Source: a cyanobacterium PCC 7702 (GTDB taxonomy: Bacteria > Cyanobacteriota > Cyanobacteriia > Cyanobacteriales > Nostocaceae). From it: 62,612 nt of DNA. The stretch's first letter is position 1, and each line of letters begins with the position of its first letter. The translations under genes were made by a program, and so were the position numbers. The DNA lies in the NCBI GenBank assembly GCA_000332255.1, contig KB235926.1, positions 4,229,344 to 4,291,955 of the forward strand. The letters are read 5' to 3'. The notes under the pieces were generated by a model, which did not search any database, was not told the origin of the DNA, and worked only from the letters and a program-made list of their open reading frames with translations. Positions 54,090 to 62,287 of this stretch are shown in pieces.

Positions 54090-55508
54090 TTAAATAAGTG
54101 GCAAATAAATAGTAAAAGTAGCTCCTTGACCGAATTTGCTACTGGCACAGATGCTACCTCCGTGAGCTTCAACTATGCGTTTGGCGATCGCTAAACCTAA
54201 TCCAACTCCCCGACCCTGACGAGAGCGATCGCCTGTGTAAAATTGCTCAAAAATATGAGGAAGATCGCTATCTTTAATTCCCGTACCCTGGTCCCGAATT
54301 GTGATAACCGCTTGTTTTCCTTCTTTGTAGCCAGTGATGAATATCTGAGAATTAATAGCTGAGTGTTTCATGGCGTTATCTAACAAATTGAGAAATACTT
54401 GTAACAGCCTTTGTGGATCGCCCTGGATTTGCAACTCAGCTAAATTGACACAGGCCGATATTTGCAAATTTTGCATTCGCGTTTCTATAGCTTTTATAGC
54501 TCGGCGAATCAAACTAGAAAGCTCTACCTTTTGTCGTTCCAGAAGCAATACGCCTGCTTCTAAACGTCCTAAATCTAGTAAATCGTTAACCAAACATGAC
54601 AGGCGTTTGATTTCGTCCTCTAGATTTTGGAAAAAGCGATCGCGCACTATTGGATCGGAATCAGCGCCGCTACGCAAGGCCTCAACTGTGACCAAGACAT
54701 TACTGATGGGAGTGCGAAGTTCGTGGGAGACATTTGCTAAAAACGCCCGCCTTTCCAAATCTAGCGATGCTAAACGTTCGCTCATGCGATTTAGTTCTAC
54801 TGCTAATTGATCTAGTTCGTTGCTTTCGTGAATTTCAAGTTTGTCGCCAAAATGTCCGCTACCCATGCGGATGGCAAAATTCTTCATCTTCTCTATGGGA
54901 TGAGAAAGACTGCGCGCTAACCGCTCGCTAATCGCAGTGCAAACTAAAAGCGTAAACGCCAATGTTCCCAACATTGTCTGTATAACTGTGGTAAACTGGC
55001 GTTGAAACTGCTGCAGGCTAATAGACATTCGTAATATGCCCATCAACTGACGGTTGCGTATTATCGGTCGAGTAATGAACAACCGGTCTTCATTGCTTAG
55101 GACTCCTTTAGCCGTACCTTGTACTTCAGATTTGGTTTCTAAAACTGTCTGGATTCCCGCTACTGCTAGCCAGTTGTTTACCTGCAAGTCCTCCTTTGGA
55201 CTAGATGTAGCCAAAAGCTGCCCTTTGCTATCAAATACTCTTAAAGTGATAGTTTCTGCCGCTCCATAACGCTGTACGATTAGCTCTACTAATTTGCGAT
55301 CGTTTTTCTGCAACGCGTCTGCAACACTCTCGGCGATCGCAGTACTCCAATTGCGCATCTCTGATTGTCTCACTTTCATAAAATAGGCGTGAAACGACCA
55401 GATAATGTATCCTGCCATGACACAGGTTCCCAAAGTTGTTAGCAAAAGATATGTAGCCAATAACTTGGCGTAAATAGAATGCCACTTAATTTGCGGTAAC
55501 AAGCCCAT
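54090..55508 (-). CDS. Membrane sensor histidine kinase
   Basis: A two-component sensor of 472 residues. TM1 ~14-36 (LLATYLLLTTLGTCVMAGYI), periplasmic sensor ~37-165 with double CACHE-like length, TM2 ~172-192 (TMLGTLAFTLLVCTAI), HAMP ~195-245, HisKA with phospho-acceptor H262 (NVSHELRTPISNV), HATPase with N box (FLNLLDNAMKHS), G1 (DQGTGIKDSDL), F (IFEQFYTGDRS) and G2 (GVGLGLAIAKRIVEAHGG). All catalytic residues are present. It starts 8 bases after the receiver gene ends, so the two are co-transcribed. The signal sensed is unknown. Confidence 0.94.
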   Translation of the reverse strand: MGLLPQIKWHSIYAKLLATYLLLTTLGTCVMAGYIIWSFHAYFMKVRQSEMRNWSTAIAESVADALQKNDRKLVELIVQRYGAAETITLRVFDSKGQLLATSSPKEDLQVNNWLAVAGIQTVLETKSEVQGTAKGVLSNEDRLFITRPIIRNRQLMGILRMSISLQQFQRQFTTVIQTMLGTLAFTLLVCTAISERLARSLSHPIEKMKNFAIRMGSGHFGDKLEIHESNELDQLAVELNRMSERLASLDLERRAFLANVSHELRTPISNVLVTVEALRSGADSDPIVRDRFFQNLEDEIKRLSCLVNDLLDLGRLEAGVLLLERQKVELSSLIRRAIKAIETRMQNLQISACVNLAELQIQGDPQRLLQVFLNLLDNAMKHSAINSQIFITGYKEGKQAVITIRDQGTGIKDSDLPHIFEQFYTGDRSRQGRGVGLGLAIAKRIVEAHGGSICASSKFGQGATFTIYLPLI

Positions 55509-55516
55509 TTCACTGC

Positions 55517-55891
55517 TTAGGATTGCTTTTGCTCACGACGGCGCAGTACTGCTTTGATACGTGCTATTAGTTCTCGAGTATTAAAGGGTTTGGTTACGTA
55601 ATCATCCGCTCCTGCTTCCAACCCCCTAATTTTGTCAAGGTCTTGATCTTTGGCGGTAAGCATGACAATAGGGATGTCAGAGAAGGCGCGAATTCGCCAG
55701 CAAACCTCCATACCATCCACTTCTGGCAGCATTAAATCTAATATGATTGCGTCTGGTACTTGTTTGTGAAACTGTTTAATCGCACTGTGACCATCTGCTG
55801 CTATTGTGACGGTAAAGCCTTCTTTTTGTAATGTGTAGGAAAGACTTTCTCGTAAAGCTTCTTCGTCGTCTACCAATAGTATGTGGGGCAT
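55517..55891 (-). CDS. Receiver-only response regulator (OmpR-like, lacking its DNA-binding domain)
   Basis: A 124-residue CheY-like receiver. D8, D9 and the phospho-acceptor D52 (IILDLMLPEVDG), the Thr in VMLTAKD and the Lys in VTKPFNTRELIARI are all there, so it should be phosphorylated. The sequence is of OmpR type and ends at KAVLRRREQKQS, just where the linker to the winged helix normally starts. The kinase gene begins 8 bases later, so the DNA-binding part has been lost or was never there. It may act by protein binding or feed a phosphorelay. No wHTH remnant is seen in the short gap. Confidence 0.9.
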   Translation of the reverse strand: MPHILLVDDEEALRESLSYTLQKEGFTVTIAADGHSAIKQFHKQVPDAIILDLMLPEVDGMEVCWRIRAFSDIPIVMLTAKDQDLDKIRGLEAGADDYVTKPFNTRELIARIKAVLRRREQKQS

Positions 55892-56060
55892 AGTAATTCT
55901 ACGGTTAGCAATTTCCTCAAAGATTTTCTATTCACCTTGGCTATTTCACGTTATTCAGCCACAGCAGCGATATTTATACTCCATCACTTACACTTACACA
56001 AATACCAGCACTGCGGAGTTGTTTGCAGCGTTTTCACCTTCCTCAAGTTAGCAAAATTAT

Positions 56061-56858
56061 TTAGAAGGCTTTTTTTGTACTTACTTTTGGCAATAGCTCA
56101 ATGTTATTAAAATCTATAAAAGTAGTGGTCTGAGGCTCTTTTTTGGGAAAGTCACGAATTACCTGTCGTTTGAGCAGATAATAATCACCAACTTGTTGAT
56201 AAGTATCCTCAAATTCTCGTTCTCCTAAGATTTCTGCTGTTTGAGGCTGTCGAAAAATAGTTCGATAACGCGTTGCTATATAACCTTTTGGCGTTACCAC
56301 CGAGTCTAATAAATTCACAGTCACGGATGTATCCCCCAAAATTCGATTCACTTGGGTAATCTGACTGTTGTAGACCTTGTAACGTGCATCGCTGGAATCT
56401 CCCTTTTCCAAAATTTCTACAGCACCTGTATCATCGGTTTTACCCATGGTATAAGTGTGATTTTTGTGAGCCACTTCAAAGGGAATCCGACGCCGGTGAA
56501 CTACAATCGTCTGCAATTGCTCTTCTACAGTCTGACGTGCATCTGCGGAATTAATTCCAGTCACTTCCACACTTAAGTCTGGTTTGATTTTTATGTAGCC
56601 GTTGTGTTCTTCGTTACCTTGTTTGATTTTGACTGTCGCCGTGTAGCCTGGAAAATTTTTGTCCCAAGTGTAACGATTGAGGTAAGCAAGGCGAAAAACT
56701 TCACGAGCCAATACAGCTGGGTAAGTTTGGCTGGTCTTATCTGCGAGGATAGTATTTCCTTGAGCGATCGCCTGTTGGCTAAGCTGAATCAGCGTTATCA
56801 AAGTCAGAGCCATACTCAAGACAGACCGCCAGCCAAGGTACTTTTGTAATTTTTTCAT
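56061..56858 (-). CDS. DUF3386 secreted protein
   Basis: A 265-residue protein with a signal peptide (SVLSMALTLITLIQLSQQAIAQ) followed by the DUF3386 body (AREVFRLAYLNRYTWDKNFP, GYTATVKIKQGNEEHNGYIK, VHRRRIPFEVAHKNHTYTMG, GYIATRYRTIFRQPQ). Such proteins are mostly cyanobacterial, with unknown function; a periplasmic lipid- or pigment-binding role has not been shown. ATG 56858 follows GGAAG; a TTG at 56894 would only add charged residues. It reads toward the response regulator gene, 169 bases away. Confidence 0.8.
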   Translation of the reverse strand: MKKLQKYLGWRSVLSMALTLITLIQLSQQAIAQGNTILADKTSQTYPAVLAREVFRLAYLNRYTWDKNFPGYTATVKIKQGNEEHNGYIKIKPDLSVEVTGINSADARQTVEEQLQTIVVHRRRIPFEVAHKNHTYTMGKTDDTGAVEILEKGDSSDARYKVYNSQITQVNRILGDTSVTVNLLDSVVTPKGYIATRYRTIFRQPQTAEILGEREFEDTYQQVGDYYLLKRQVIRDFPKKEPQTTTFIDFNNIELLPKVSTKKAF

Positions 56859-57410
56859 CTTCCAACCTTGAAAAAGTTTCTTGCATTTTTTCAAAGTATT
56901 TCAATCATCTTAACCCACTTTCTTCCCAACAAGTCTTTCCATTGACCGTCTTGCATACAATTGATAAGACACTACAAGCTGAGGCTAACCAGAAATCAAG
57001 GCTTATCTGTCTTTAGCTACCCATCAAATTCAACAGTCTTTGAAACAAAAAAAGTCCTTCAACCTCTTGCTTGCTTAAGTCCGAACATGCCTCCTGTGCG
57101 AACTTAATTCTTCTGGAGATACTCATATATCGGAAATCGACGGCTTCGAAAAAAGACCCAACCCTGAATTAACAGAGTCTAAAAGGAGACAACACTATGC
57201 TACCGGCAGTCGCTTTTGGGGGAACCCCCGCAACGCAGTGGCTCCCCATAGACGCGAAGTAGGTCCCCGTAGGGTAGACGGCGCTGCCTACTTAAGAGCA
57301 AACCTAGTGCACCTGGGAACTTGGGAAAACAGCTTAGATCTGTTTTTCCAAGATAGCAATGATGGCACGGAGCGGTTGTGAATATTCCTACCTTCCAGTA
57401 GGGAGAGCGT
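56859..57410. other. Intergenic region with a REP-like insertion behind an orphan start
   Basis: At 57190 AAAAGGAGACAACACT precedes ATG 57197, which would be a good gene start. After a few codons it runs into a G+C-rich block (about 57205-57290) with hairpins (GGGGGAACCCCC; GTCCCCGTAGGG) and stops at TAG. This looks like a repeat inserted just behind the start codon of a lost gene. A further open piece (RANLVHLGTWENSLDLFFQD) lies at 57294-57380. Confidence 0.45.
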
Positions 57411-57655
57411 CGAAATTACAAAGTACTTGTAGCCAACTATGGCATAGAAGCGATCGCTCTTTATGCCCGGTATCAAAATGAAATTAGCTTGGTTTTGGTA
57501 GATATGTTGATTGCTAGCAATCTACAAAAAATCAACTCCCTTGTCAAAAATTATTGCTATCAGCGGCTTAGCAGTCAGCGATAAACTTGCCAATCTTCCT
57601 GCAGTCAAAGCATTTCTTACCAAAACCTACACTACCAAGTAATTGTTACAAAATT
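57411..57655 (+). pseudogene. Remnant of a receiver domain (hybrid kinase or response regulator)
   Basis: Readable in pieces: NYKVLVANYGIEAIALYARY, QNEISLVLVDMLIASN, then, after deletion of the usual DMxMPxMDG-loop, QKINSLVK, IIAISGLAVSDKLANLPAVK and AFLTKTYTTK. These follow the receiver pattern (VLxAxxGxEALxLY, VLVDMxMP, KIIAxSGL, FLxKP). The phospho-acceptor loop is lost and at least one frameshift is needed, so it is inactive. It follows the repeat block and probably represents the end of a former hybrid histidine kinase. Confidence 0.65.
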
Positions 57656-57713
57656 TACAAAATGTTTCATAGAAGAATCACATATTTTGGCTCAGAGATC
57701 GGAAAGAATATAA

Positions 57714-58349
57714 TTATAAATACCCTTCTTTTTCCGCAAATTTACGTAAACGAGGCAGGCATTGGCGTTGATAAAAACTACTCAAAGTCGAAACAGATAA
57801 ATGGAATTCTGCTGCCAGATCTTTCCAGCTGACTTCTGGTGGCAAACGTTTTAAAATTAACACCTGACAATTTACCTCGGGATGTCCTTGGATGTGGGTT
57901 CTACGCAGATCTCCATCCAGATCCTGCTCCACCCAAGACTTGACGCCTTCCAAAATTGGAGGTATGTCGGGTGGAGCTGCTATGTTTTCTTCGAGGAGAA
58001 AAAAATCACTGCGATCGCCCGTAGCATACTGGTTTGCACGGGGATGTACTTTTTTAGTCTTTTCCTCCTGCTGCTGGCGATAAAAGTCTTGCAACCTCCA
58101 TCTTAGATAAGTATTCAACCAAGTAATTAAAGAACCGCGCTTGGCGTCGTAGGTTCCGCAAACATGAGAACAAAAATACAACCAAGTTTGTTGCAGTGCA
58201 TCTTGGTAGTAGGGAGTATTCTCTTGCCAGAGCTTTTTAGCAGCCAAGCGAATAATCTGGGTCAGACACTTTTGACGCTGCGGACTTCCGACTGGATATC
58301 CACACGCCTCATCCACCAAACACCGTAACTTTTCCTCCAATTGATGCAT
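57714..58349 (-). CDS. Sigma-70-like (ECF-related) protein
   Basis: A 211-residue protein with the sigma-70 layout. The region 2-like part is ~45-100 (YYQDALQQTWLYFCSHVCGT, GSLITWLNTYLRWRLQDFYR). Region 4-like part ~165-205 (EVSWKDLAAEFHLSVSTLSS, FYQRQCLPRLRKFAEK) has a helix-turn-helix. The linker (YATGDRSDFFLLEENIA) is long. It resembles the cyanobacterial sigma-factor-like proteins found next to secreted proteins. It may steer RNA polymerase or act as a stand-alone regulator. The DUF2330 gene lies 131 bases upstream on the same strand, and they might be co-transcribed. No anti-sigma gene is visible. Confidence 0.75.
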   Translation of the reverse strand: MHQLEEKLRCLVDEACGYPVGSPQRQKCLTQIIRLAAKKLWQENTPYYQDALQQTWLYFCSHVCGTYDAKRGSLITWLNTYLRWRLQDFYRQQQEEKTKKVHPRANQYATGDRSDFFLLEENIAAPPDIPPILEGVKSWVEQDLDGDLRRTHIQGHPEVNCQVLILKRLPPEVSWKDLAAEFHLSVSTLSSFYQRQCLPRLRKFAEKEGYL

Positions 58350-58480
58350 AAAAACTTAGCAAACAAAGTCAGCTTTTCTCAGTATTGCCTAGAATCGTTC
58401 ACCAAGAAATAACAAAATTTCAAAGACTGTCCTGCAATAGTCTCCTAACAATCAATTCCCAGCCAAGAGAGAATTAACCG

Positions 58481-59782
58481 CTACCAAGAAGTAATTGCAG
58501 AGGTACTTTGCTGACCCTCTAGCTGCATTCTTTTACGAATATCTTGAATATTCCAGTTTGTTAACTTGGCAAGAGTTTGCGCTTCCTCTTCGAAACGCTT
58601 GGCTAAAGATCGTTTGTACTTCCTACCAGCTCGACACTTAATTTCACCCGTGAAAGGATGTTGCAAAATGTAACGCCCCTGAAAATTTTCCTGGTTAGAA
58701 GTTTGCTGGAATATTAAATCTTCAGGAAATTTATCGCGAGTGTAGCGCACGTGCAAACGAGTAAGAAAAGGTGCTGAGGGATGATTTCCATCTAGCCAAA
58801 ACACACCCGCTTGCTCGAGTTCTTCACGATTGAGAGGTTCAGCAGAACAGGGATCGCAATTGCTCACATCCCAGGCATATTCTAGAAAAGCAACTTTTCG
58901 GCCTTCTTTTTCGTATGCTGTCTGGAACAAAGATTTGTAAAACCTGCCAAATTCCTTTTTGACAAACAAAGGAATATTTACATCGGAAGGAATTTTGACT
59001 GTGCGATAGTTAGTAAGTTCTGCTTGACCCTGGGAAAGAATATAGACAATTAAATCTTGCTCTGTTGTGGCGTTAACCATACCCAGGCGAATTGGTAGCA
59101 TGAACCTTGGCGAGCGGTAAGTAATTTGTAGCGGGCGCAGATATTGATAGCCAGTTTCCTCAAATTTATCTAAGTTAACTTTGGCAACAAAAAATTTCAT
59201 CTTTTGTCGAATATAAGGCTTGAGTAACTGTTTTGCTCCTTTGGGTATTTTGTAACCGTTGCGAACAAGCCAAGTTTCTAATCCGTCAGATTCTTTGGCA
59301 CTTAAAATAACAATGTCATATTCACCAGCGCTAAAGCGTGCTTCCACTGTCACACCCAAATTGCTAGTTTTTTTTGTATTGGTGGCTTCTGGGCTACTTG
59401 CTGCCCCTACTAAAGGACCAGGTTCATGGTACTCAACTAAAGCGCAGGGATCGGGATCGAAATACTCTACCAATCGTGGAGCACTGAAAGCATCCAATCG
59501 CTCTAGGATTTTGGAGTTGCCAACACGTACTTGCTCTTTTTGCAGTACCGTGGGTACGGGTATAACAACAGCAAAATCTTTGACATCGCCTTGATAGTCG
59601 TTCGCCATTGTGAGCACGGTGCGATCGCCACTACGAGCAATCACTACCTGGGAAGCTTTATTATACAGTTTGGCATCGGCTTTAGCAACATAAAAGCCGC
59701 AAAATCCCCAAGCGGCAAGTGGGTGGCAAAAAACAACTACAAATATCAATACTAATGAAATTAAAAATCTTAAACTTTTCAT
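58481..59782 (-). CDS. DUF2330 secreted protein
   Basis: A 433-residue protein with a signal peptide (FLISLVLIFVVVFCHPLAAWG) and the DUF2330 body: GFCGFYVAKADAKLYNKASQ with its Cys just after cleavage, VLTMANDYQGDVKDFAVVIP, VEYFDPDPCALVEY, WLVRNGYKIPKGAK, FMLPIRLGMVNA, SNCDPCSAEPLNREELEQAG, LTRLHVRYTRDKFPEDL. The paired Cys residues (DPCALVEY, SNCDPC) suggest disulfides. Function is not known to me; members lie in the periplasm or outer surface. ATG 59782 is a natural start. The sigma-like gene follows. Confidence 0.88.
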   Translation of the reverse strand: MKSLRFLISLVLIFVVVFCHPLAAWGFCGFYVAKADAKLYNKASQVVIARSGDRTVLTMANDYQGDVKDFAVVIPVPTVLQKEQVRVGNSKILERLDAFSAPRLVEYFDPDPCALVEYHEPGPLVGAASSPEATNTKKTSNLGVTVEARFSAGEYDIVILSAKESDGLETWLVRNGYKIPKGAKQLLKPYIRQKMKFFVAKVNLDKFEETGYQYLRPLQITYRSPRFMLPIRLGMVNATTEQDLIVYILSQGQAELTNYRTVKIPSDVNIPLFVKKEFGRFYKSLFQTAYEKEGRKVAFLEYAWDVSNCDPCSAEPLNREELEQAGVFWLDGNHPSAPFLTRLHVRYTRDKFPEDLIFQQTSNQENFQGRYILQHPFTGEIKCRAGRKYKRSLAKRFEEEAQTLAKLTNWNIQDIRKRMQLEGQQSTSAITSW

Positions 59783-59852
59783 AAGTTAATAATTATTACT
59801 AATTAATGGTTCCTCCAAATCCAGAACTGCAGGTGTTCGTAGCTTGCAGTCG

Positions 59853-59864
59853 GTACTTTAGTAC
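59853..59864. repeat. GTACTTTAGTAC hairpin
   Basis: A perfect 12-bp palindrome preceded by GCAGTCG, paralleling GTAGTCAGGACTTTAGTCCT at 43493-43512. It stands between the RnfD-like gene and DUF2330. Confidence 0.45.
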
Positions 59865-59890
59865 AAACCAAACTGTGTATTGTTCTATTT

Positions 59891-60766
59891 TCAAAAATTA
59901 GTACTAAAAAATCTTTCTACCTCCAGTTGCTGTTTCCATCCAAAACGCGGCGCTTCCCATATTCGATCCAGAAGAATAGTCAACGGAGCAAGAATAAATA
60001 ATGCCCAGAAAACTGCGGTGGAAATATAGAAGTAATTTCGCAGTACAAAAGTCAATACGGCAATGCACGCCGCCCAAATAATACGTCCAATCCTGGCGTT
60101 GGGAATCGAGCGGGGGTCAGTGACCATAAATAGTGCAAATAACAGTAAAGAACCGCTCATCAAGCGATGCTGGTAAACATCCCAGGTCCAACCCAGCCAA
60201 AGATTGCGTACAGCTTCTAAAAAAGCATACACACCTAAAAAAGCAGCTGTGGTATCCCAACGCCCGACCCGCTTGAGAACTATTCCCCCAGTTCCGGCGA
60301 ATAACAGTCCGTACCACCAATCCTCACCCCACTGTCCGGGAGAAACCCAAGCATTGCCTGTGAATACTAAAGCGCAAATAATGCCAAAATTGGCGGGATT
60401 AAAAAAATGCTTGTCACCCGCTTTGAAAATAAATTTGCTCGCGATCGCTGCTGCTGCTGCAAAAGCCATGGTTCTCCAATGTTCCGCCCGCAACAGCAAA
60501 CTTAGACTTAAGGAAGTAATTAGGGAACTGCGCCAGGAACACGAAGGCAACAAAAGTCTTCTTAATAGCCGTTTTGAGTCTTCTTTTTGTTCCCAGACTT
60601 TTTTCCACTGACTTACCACCGAGCACAGCCACTGAGTTAAAAAGCAACTGGCAATTGTTACTGCTATTAATTTCGACTGTAGTGTCCAATCTCTTGTAAT
60701 TACACCTAAAATTAGGAATGTGGCAAGAAACAGAATTTGATAATCCCGTGTATCTTTAAAAAACAT
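59891..60766 (-). CDS. RnfD/NqrB-like membrane protein
   Basis: An integral membrane protein of 291 residues with eight or so helices, resembling subunit D of Rnf / subunit B of Nqr ion-pumping complexes. Seen are FKAGDKHFFNPANFGIICAL (family hallmark FNPANxG), WVSPGQWGEDWWYGLLF, GSLLLFALFMVTDPRSIPN. The FMN-linking Thr of RnfD/NqrB (usually SGATxL near a helix end) is not evident, so it may be a stand-alone cyanobacterial form with no flavin. No other rnf genes are close. ATG 60766 was preferred to a TTG three codons earlier. Redox or ion-pumping function is not secure. Confidence 0.8.
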   Translation of the reverse strand: MFFKDTRDYQILFLATFLILGVITRDWTLQSKLIAVTIASCFLTQWLCSVVSQWKKVWEQKEDSKRLLRRLLLPSCSWRSSLITSLSLSLLLRAEHWRTMAFAAAAAIASKFIFKAGDKHFFNPANFGIICALVFTGNAWVSPGQWGEDWWYGLLFAGTGGIVLKRVGRWDTTAAFLGVYAFLEAVRNLWLGWTWDVYQHRLMSGSLLLFALFMVTDPRSIPNARIGRIIWAACIAVLTFVLRNYFYISTAVFWALFILAPLTILLDRIWEAPRFGWKQQLEVERFFSTNF

Positions 60767-60876
60767 TACCCACAAATTCAGGGTTTATTCTGAAAATTTA
60801 TTAGACGAGTCAAGGTAACAACTATGCCGGTTTGACATAATTTGTTACAAGAAAAAAAGTGTACGCTGAAGTAAAG

Positions 60877-61566
60877 ATGCAACTTTATCCCTTATTTCCT
60901 ATTTTGCATTCCATTCTCAAACCCATCTTTCCTGATTGTCTTTGGGAAGGCGATCGCCACTGGAAAACGATCGCTTTGACTTTTGATGATGGACCCCATC
61001 CCCAATACACACCGCAGCTGTTACAAGTTTTGGATCGCTACCGCATCACAGCCAATTTTTTTTGGTTGGGTGCTTGTGTCAACCGTTGGCCGGCAATAGC
61101 TAAAAGTGTTTGCGATCGCAAACATGGCATTGGATTGCACGGCTTTGAGCATCATAATTTTCCCATGCTTGCTCCCCACGACCTCAAACTAAGTCTGGAA
61201 AAAACCCAAGCTGCCATTTCCCGCACCTGTAACTTGCAACCGCCACAAGTACGTTATGTCCGTCCTCCCAATGGTTTGTTTACACCCAAAACACTCCAAT
61301 ACCTACGTCAGTGGAATTACATAACTGTTATGTGGTCAATTGTACCAGAAGATTGGCAAAGACCGGGCATCACCACTGTGGTTCGGCGCGTTCTCGAGAA
61401 CGTAAAAAACGGCTCTATTATTGTTTTGCACGATGGAGACTGCGGAGGAGAAGATGTTGCAAAAATAACAGACATTCTCCTGCCGCCACTTTTGCAACAA
61501 GGTTATCAATTTGTCACTATAGATACTCTCTGGCAGCAAGCCAAGGGAAAAAAGATTAATGACTGA
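60877..61566 (+). CDS. Polysaccharide deacetylase (NodB domain)
   Basis: A carbohydrate esterase family 4 enzyme of 229 residues removing N- or O-acetyl groups from a polysaccharide. Motif 1 with the catalytic Asp and metal Asp: LTFDDGPHPQYT. Motif 2 metal His pair: GLHGFEHHNFPM. Motif 3: YVRPPNGLF. Motif 5: SIIVLHDGDCGGEDV. There is no signal peptide, only a hydrophobic start (MQLYPLFPILHSIL), so it is probably cytoplasmic or membrane-associated. An upstream GTG at 60859 would add six residues. It may act on exopolysaccharide or peptidoglycan. It overlaps the end of the opposite regulator gene by 11 bases. Confidence 0.92.
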   Translation: MQLYPLFPILHSILKPIFPDCLWEGDRHWKTIALTFDDGPHPQYTPQLLQVLDRYRITANFFWLGACVNRWPAIAKSVCDRKHGIGLHGFEHHNFPMLAPHDLKLSLEKTQAAISRTCNLQPPQVRYVRPPNGLFTPKTLQYLRQWNYITVMWSIVPEDWQRPGITTVVRRVLENVKNGSIIVLHDGDCGGEDVAKITDILLPPLLQQGYQFVTIDTLWQQAKGKKIND

Positions 61567-61894
61567 CTTGCTGCTGTTGAGCTTGTTGAGAACAGGAACT
61601 AGAAGTTGATGGAACTTCCCCAGTTCCTAAAAGATTGTGGATATCTTTTAGAGAACTAGGTTTTTTATTTGTCTGTTCCGATGACTCGTCCACATAATCG
61701 ATTAAGTCTTCTACTCGGCAATTTAGCGCCTTGCAAAATCGAATGATTCTCTCGATTTGTTCTGTCCCTGTTCTACCACTCTCCCAATTTTGGATAGTGC
61801 TTTCTGTCACGCCAACAAGACGCGACAACTCCAACTGAGTTAAACCTGCTTTCTCACGCAGAAAAGCTATCCTTGGTTTTGCCTTGTGTTTCAC
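61556..61894 (-). CDS. XRE-family helix-turn-helix regulator
   Basis: A 112-residue DNA-binding protein. Residues ~8-65 are an XRE/Cro helix-turn-helix (LREKAGLTQLELSRLVGVTE, STIQNWESGRTGTEQIERII, RFCKALNCRVEDLIDY). The rest is a disordered Ser/Gln tail (SSSCSQQAQQQQ). The start is GTG (MKHKAKPR) since no suitable ATG lies nearby. It reads away from the secreted repeat-protein gene at 62288, and the shared region holds an inverted repeat (61985-62012) that could be its operator. The 3' end overlaps the deacetylase gene by 11 bases on the other strand. Confidence 0.9.
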   Translation of the reverse strand: MKHKAKPRIAFLREKAGLTQLELSRLVGVTESTIQNWESGRTGTEQIERIIRFCKALNCRVEDLIDYVDESSEQTNKKPSSLKDIHNLLGTGEVPSTSSSCSQQAQQQQVSH

Positions 61895-62287
61895 AGCTAC
61901 AGTACTTGTGGTTCAACTATAGTCGTAGATCCTAGCATCAAAAAATTCTTACGCCCAAAAGTTTTAACCAAGATCTTGACTAGACTTAACATCTTTAGTT
62001 AAAAGTGTTAAGTGAAAGTCGACTTTTATTTCCTCAAGACCGAAGGAGAAGGCAAAATTTCAAACTAAACAAGTCAGAGCTATCATCTTTCCAAAAAATT
62101 TTTACTAAATCCGGAATGAATAAACTTGACTTTGTAGCTCTCATCAACAAACACAGACAGAGGTACCTACCGAAAGCCAAACTCCTCAAGGTCGAGAAAA
62201 TAAATACCTGTTGCAGGAGTTTCTGCTTGTACCCTCTGACCAACTAAAACAACACAAACAACACACATATTAGAGGTCTGAACAATT
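61895..62287. other. Divergent control region: XRE regulator / secreted repeat protein
   Basis: 393 bp. It contains the inverted repeat listed separately and a GTG-started frame (62005-62247) that I do not accept. TTAGTTAAAAGTGTTAAG looks like part of the same symmetric site. Promoters for both genes are expected here. Confidence 0.4.
61985..62012. promoter_or_regulatory. Candidate operator (CTTAACA ... TGTTAAG)
   Basis: Perfect 7-bp arms with a 14-base centre. Flanking bases also mirror (GACT on the left, AGTC on the right). It lies about 90 bases upstream of the GTG of the XRE gene. It suits a dimeric HTH protein such as its neighbour, which is inference. Confidence 0.4.

Noticed and set aside
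54370-54810. 146-codon plus-strand ORF opposite the histidine kinase
   Set aside because: Antisense to the HisKA/HATPase region, Ser/Arg-rich and without domain features.
62005-62247. 80-codon ORF upstream of the curlin-like gene
   Set aside because: Starts with GTG inside the inverted repeat; composition is not coding-like, and no family was recognised.
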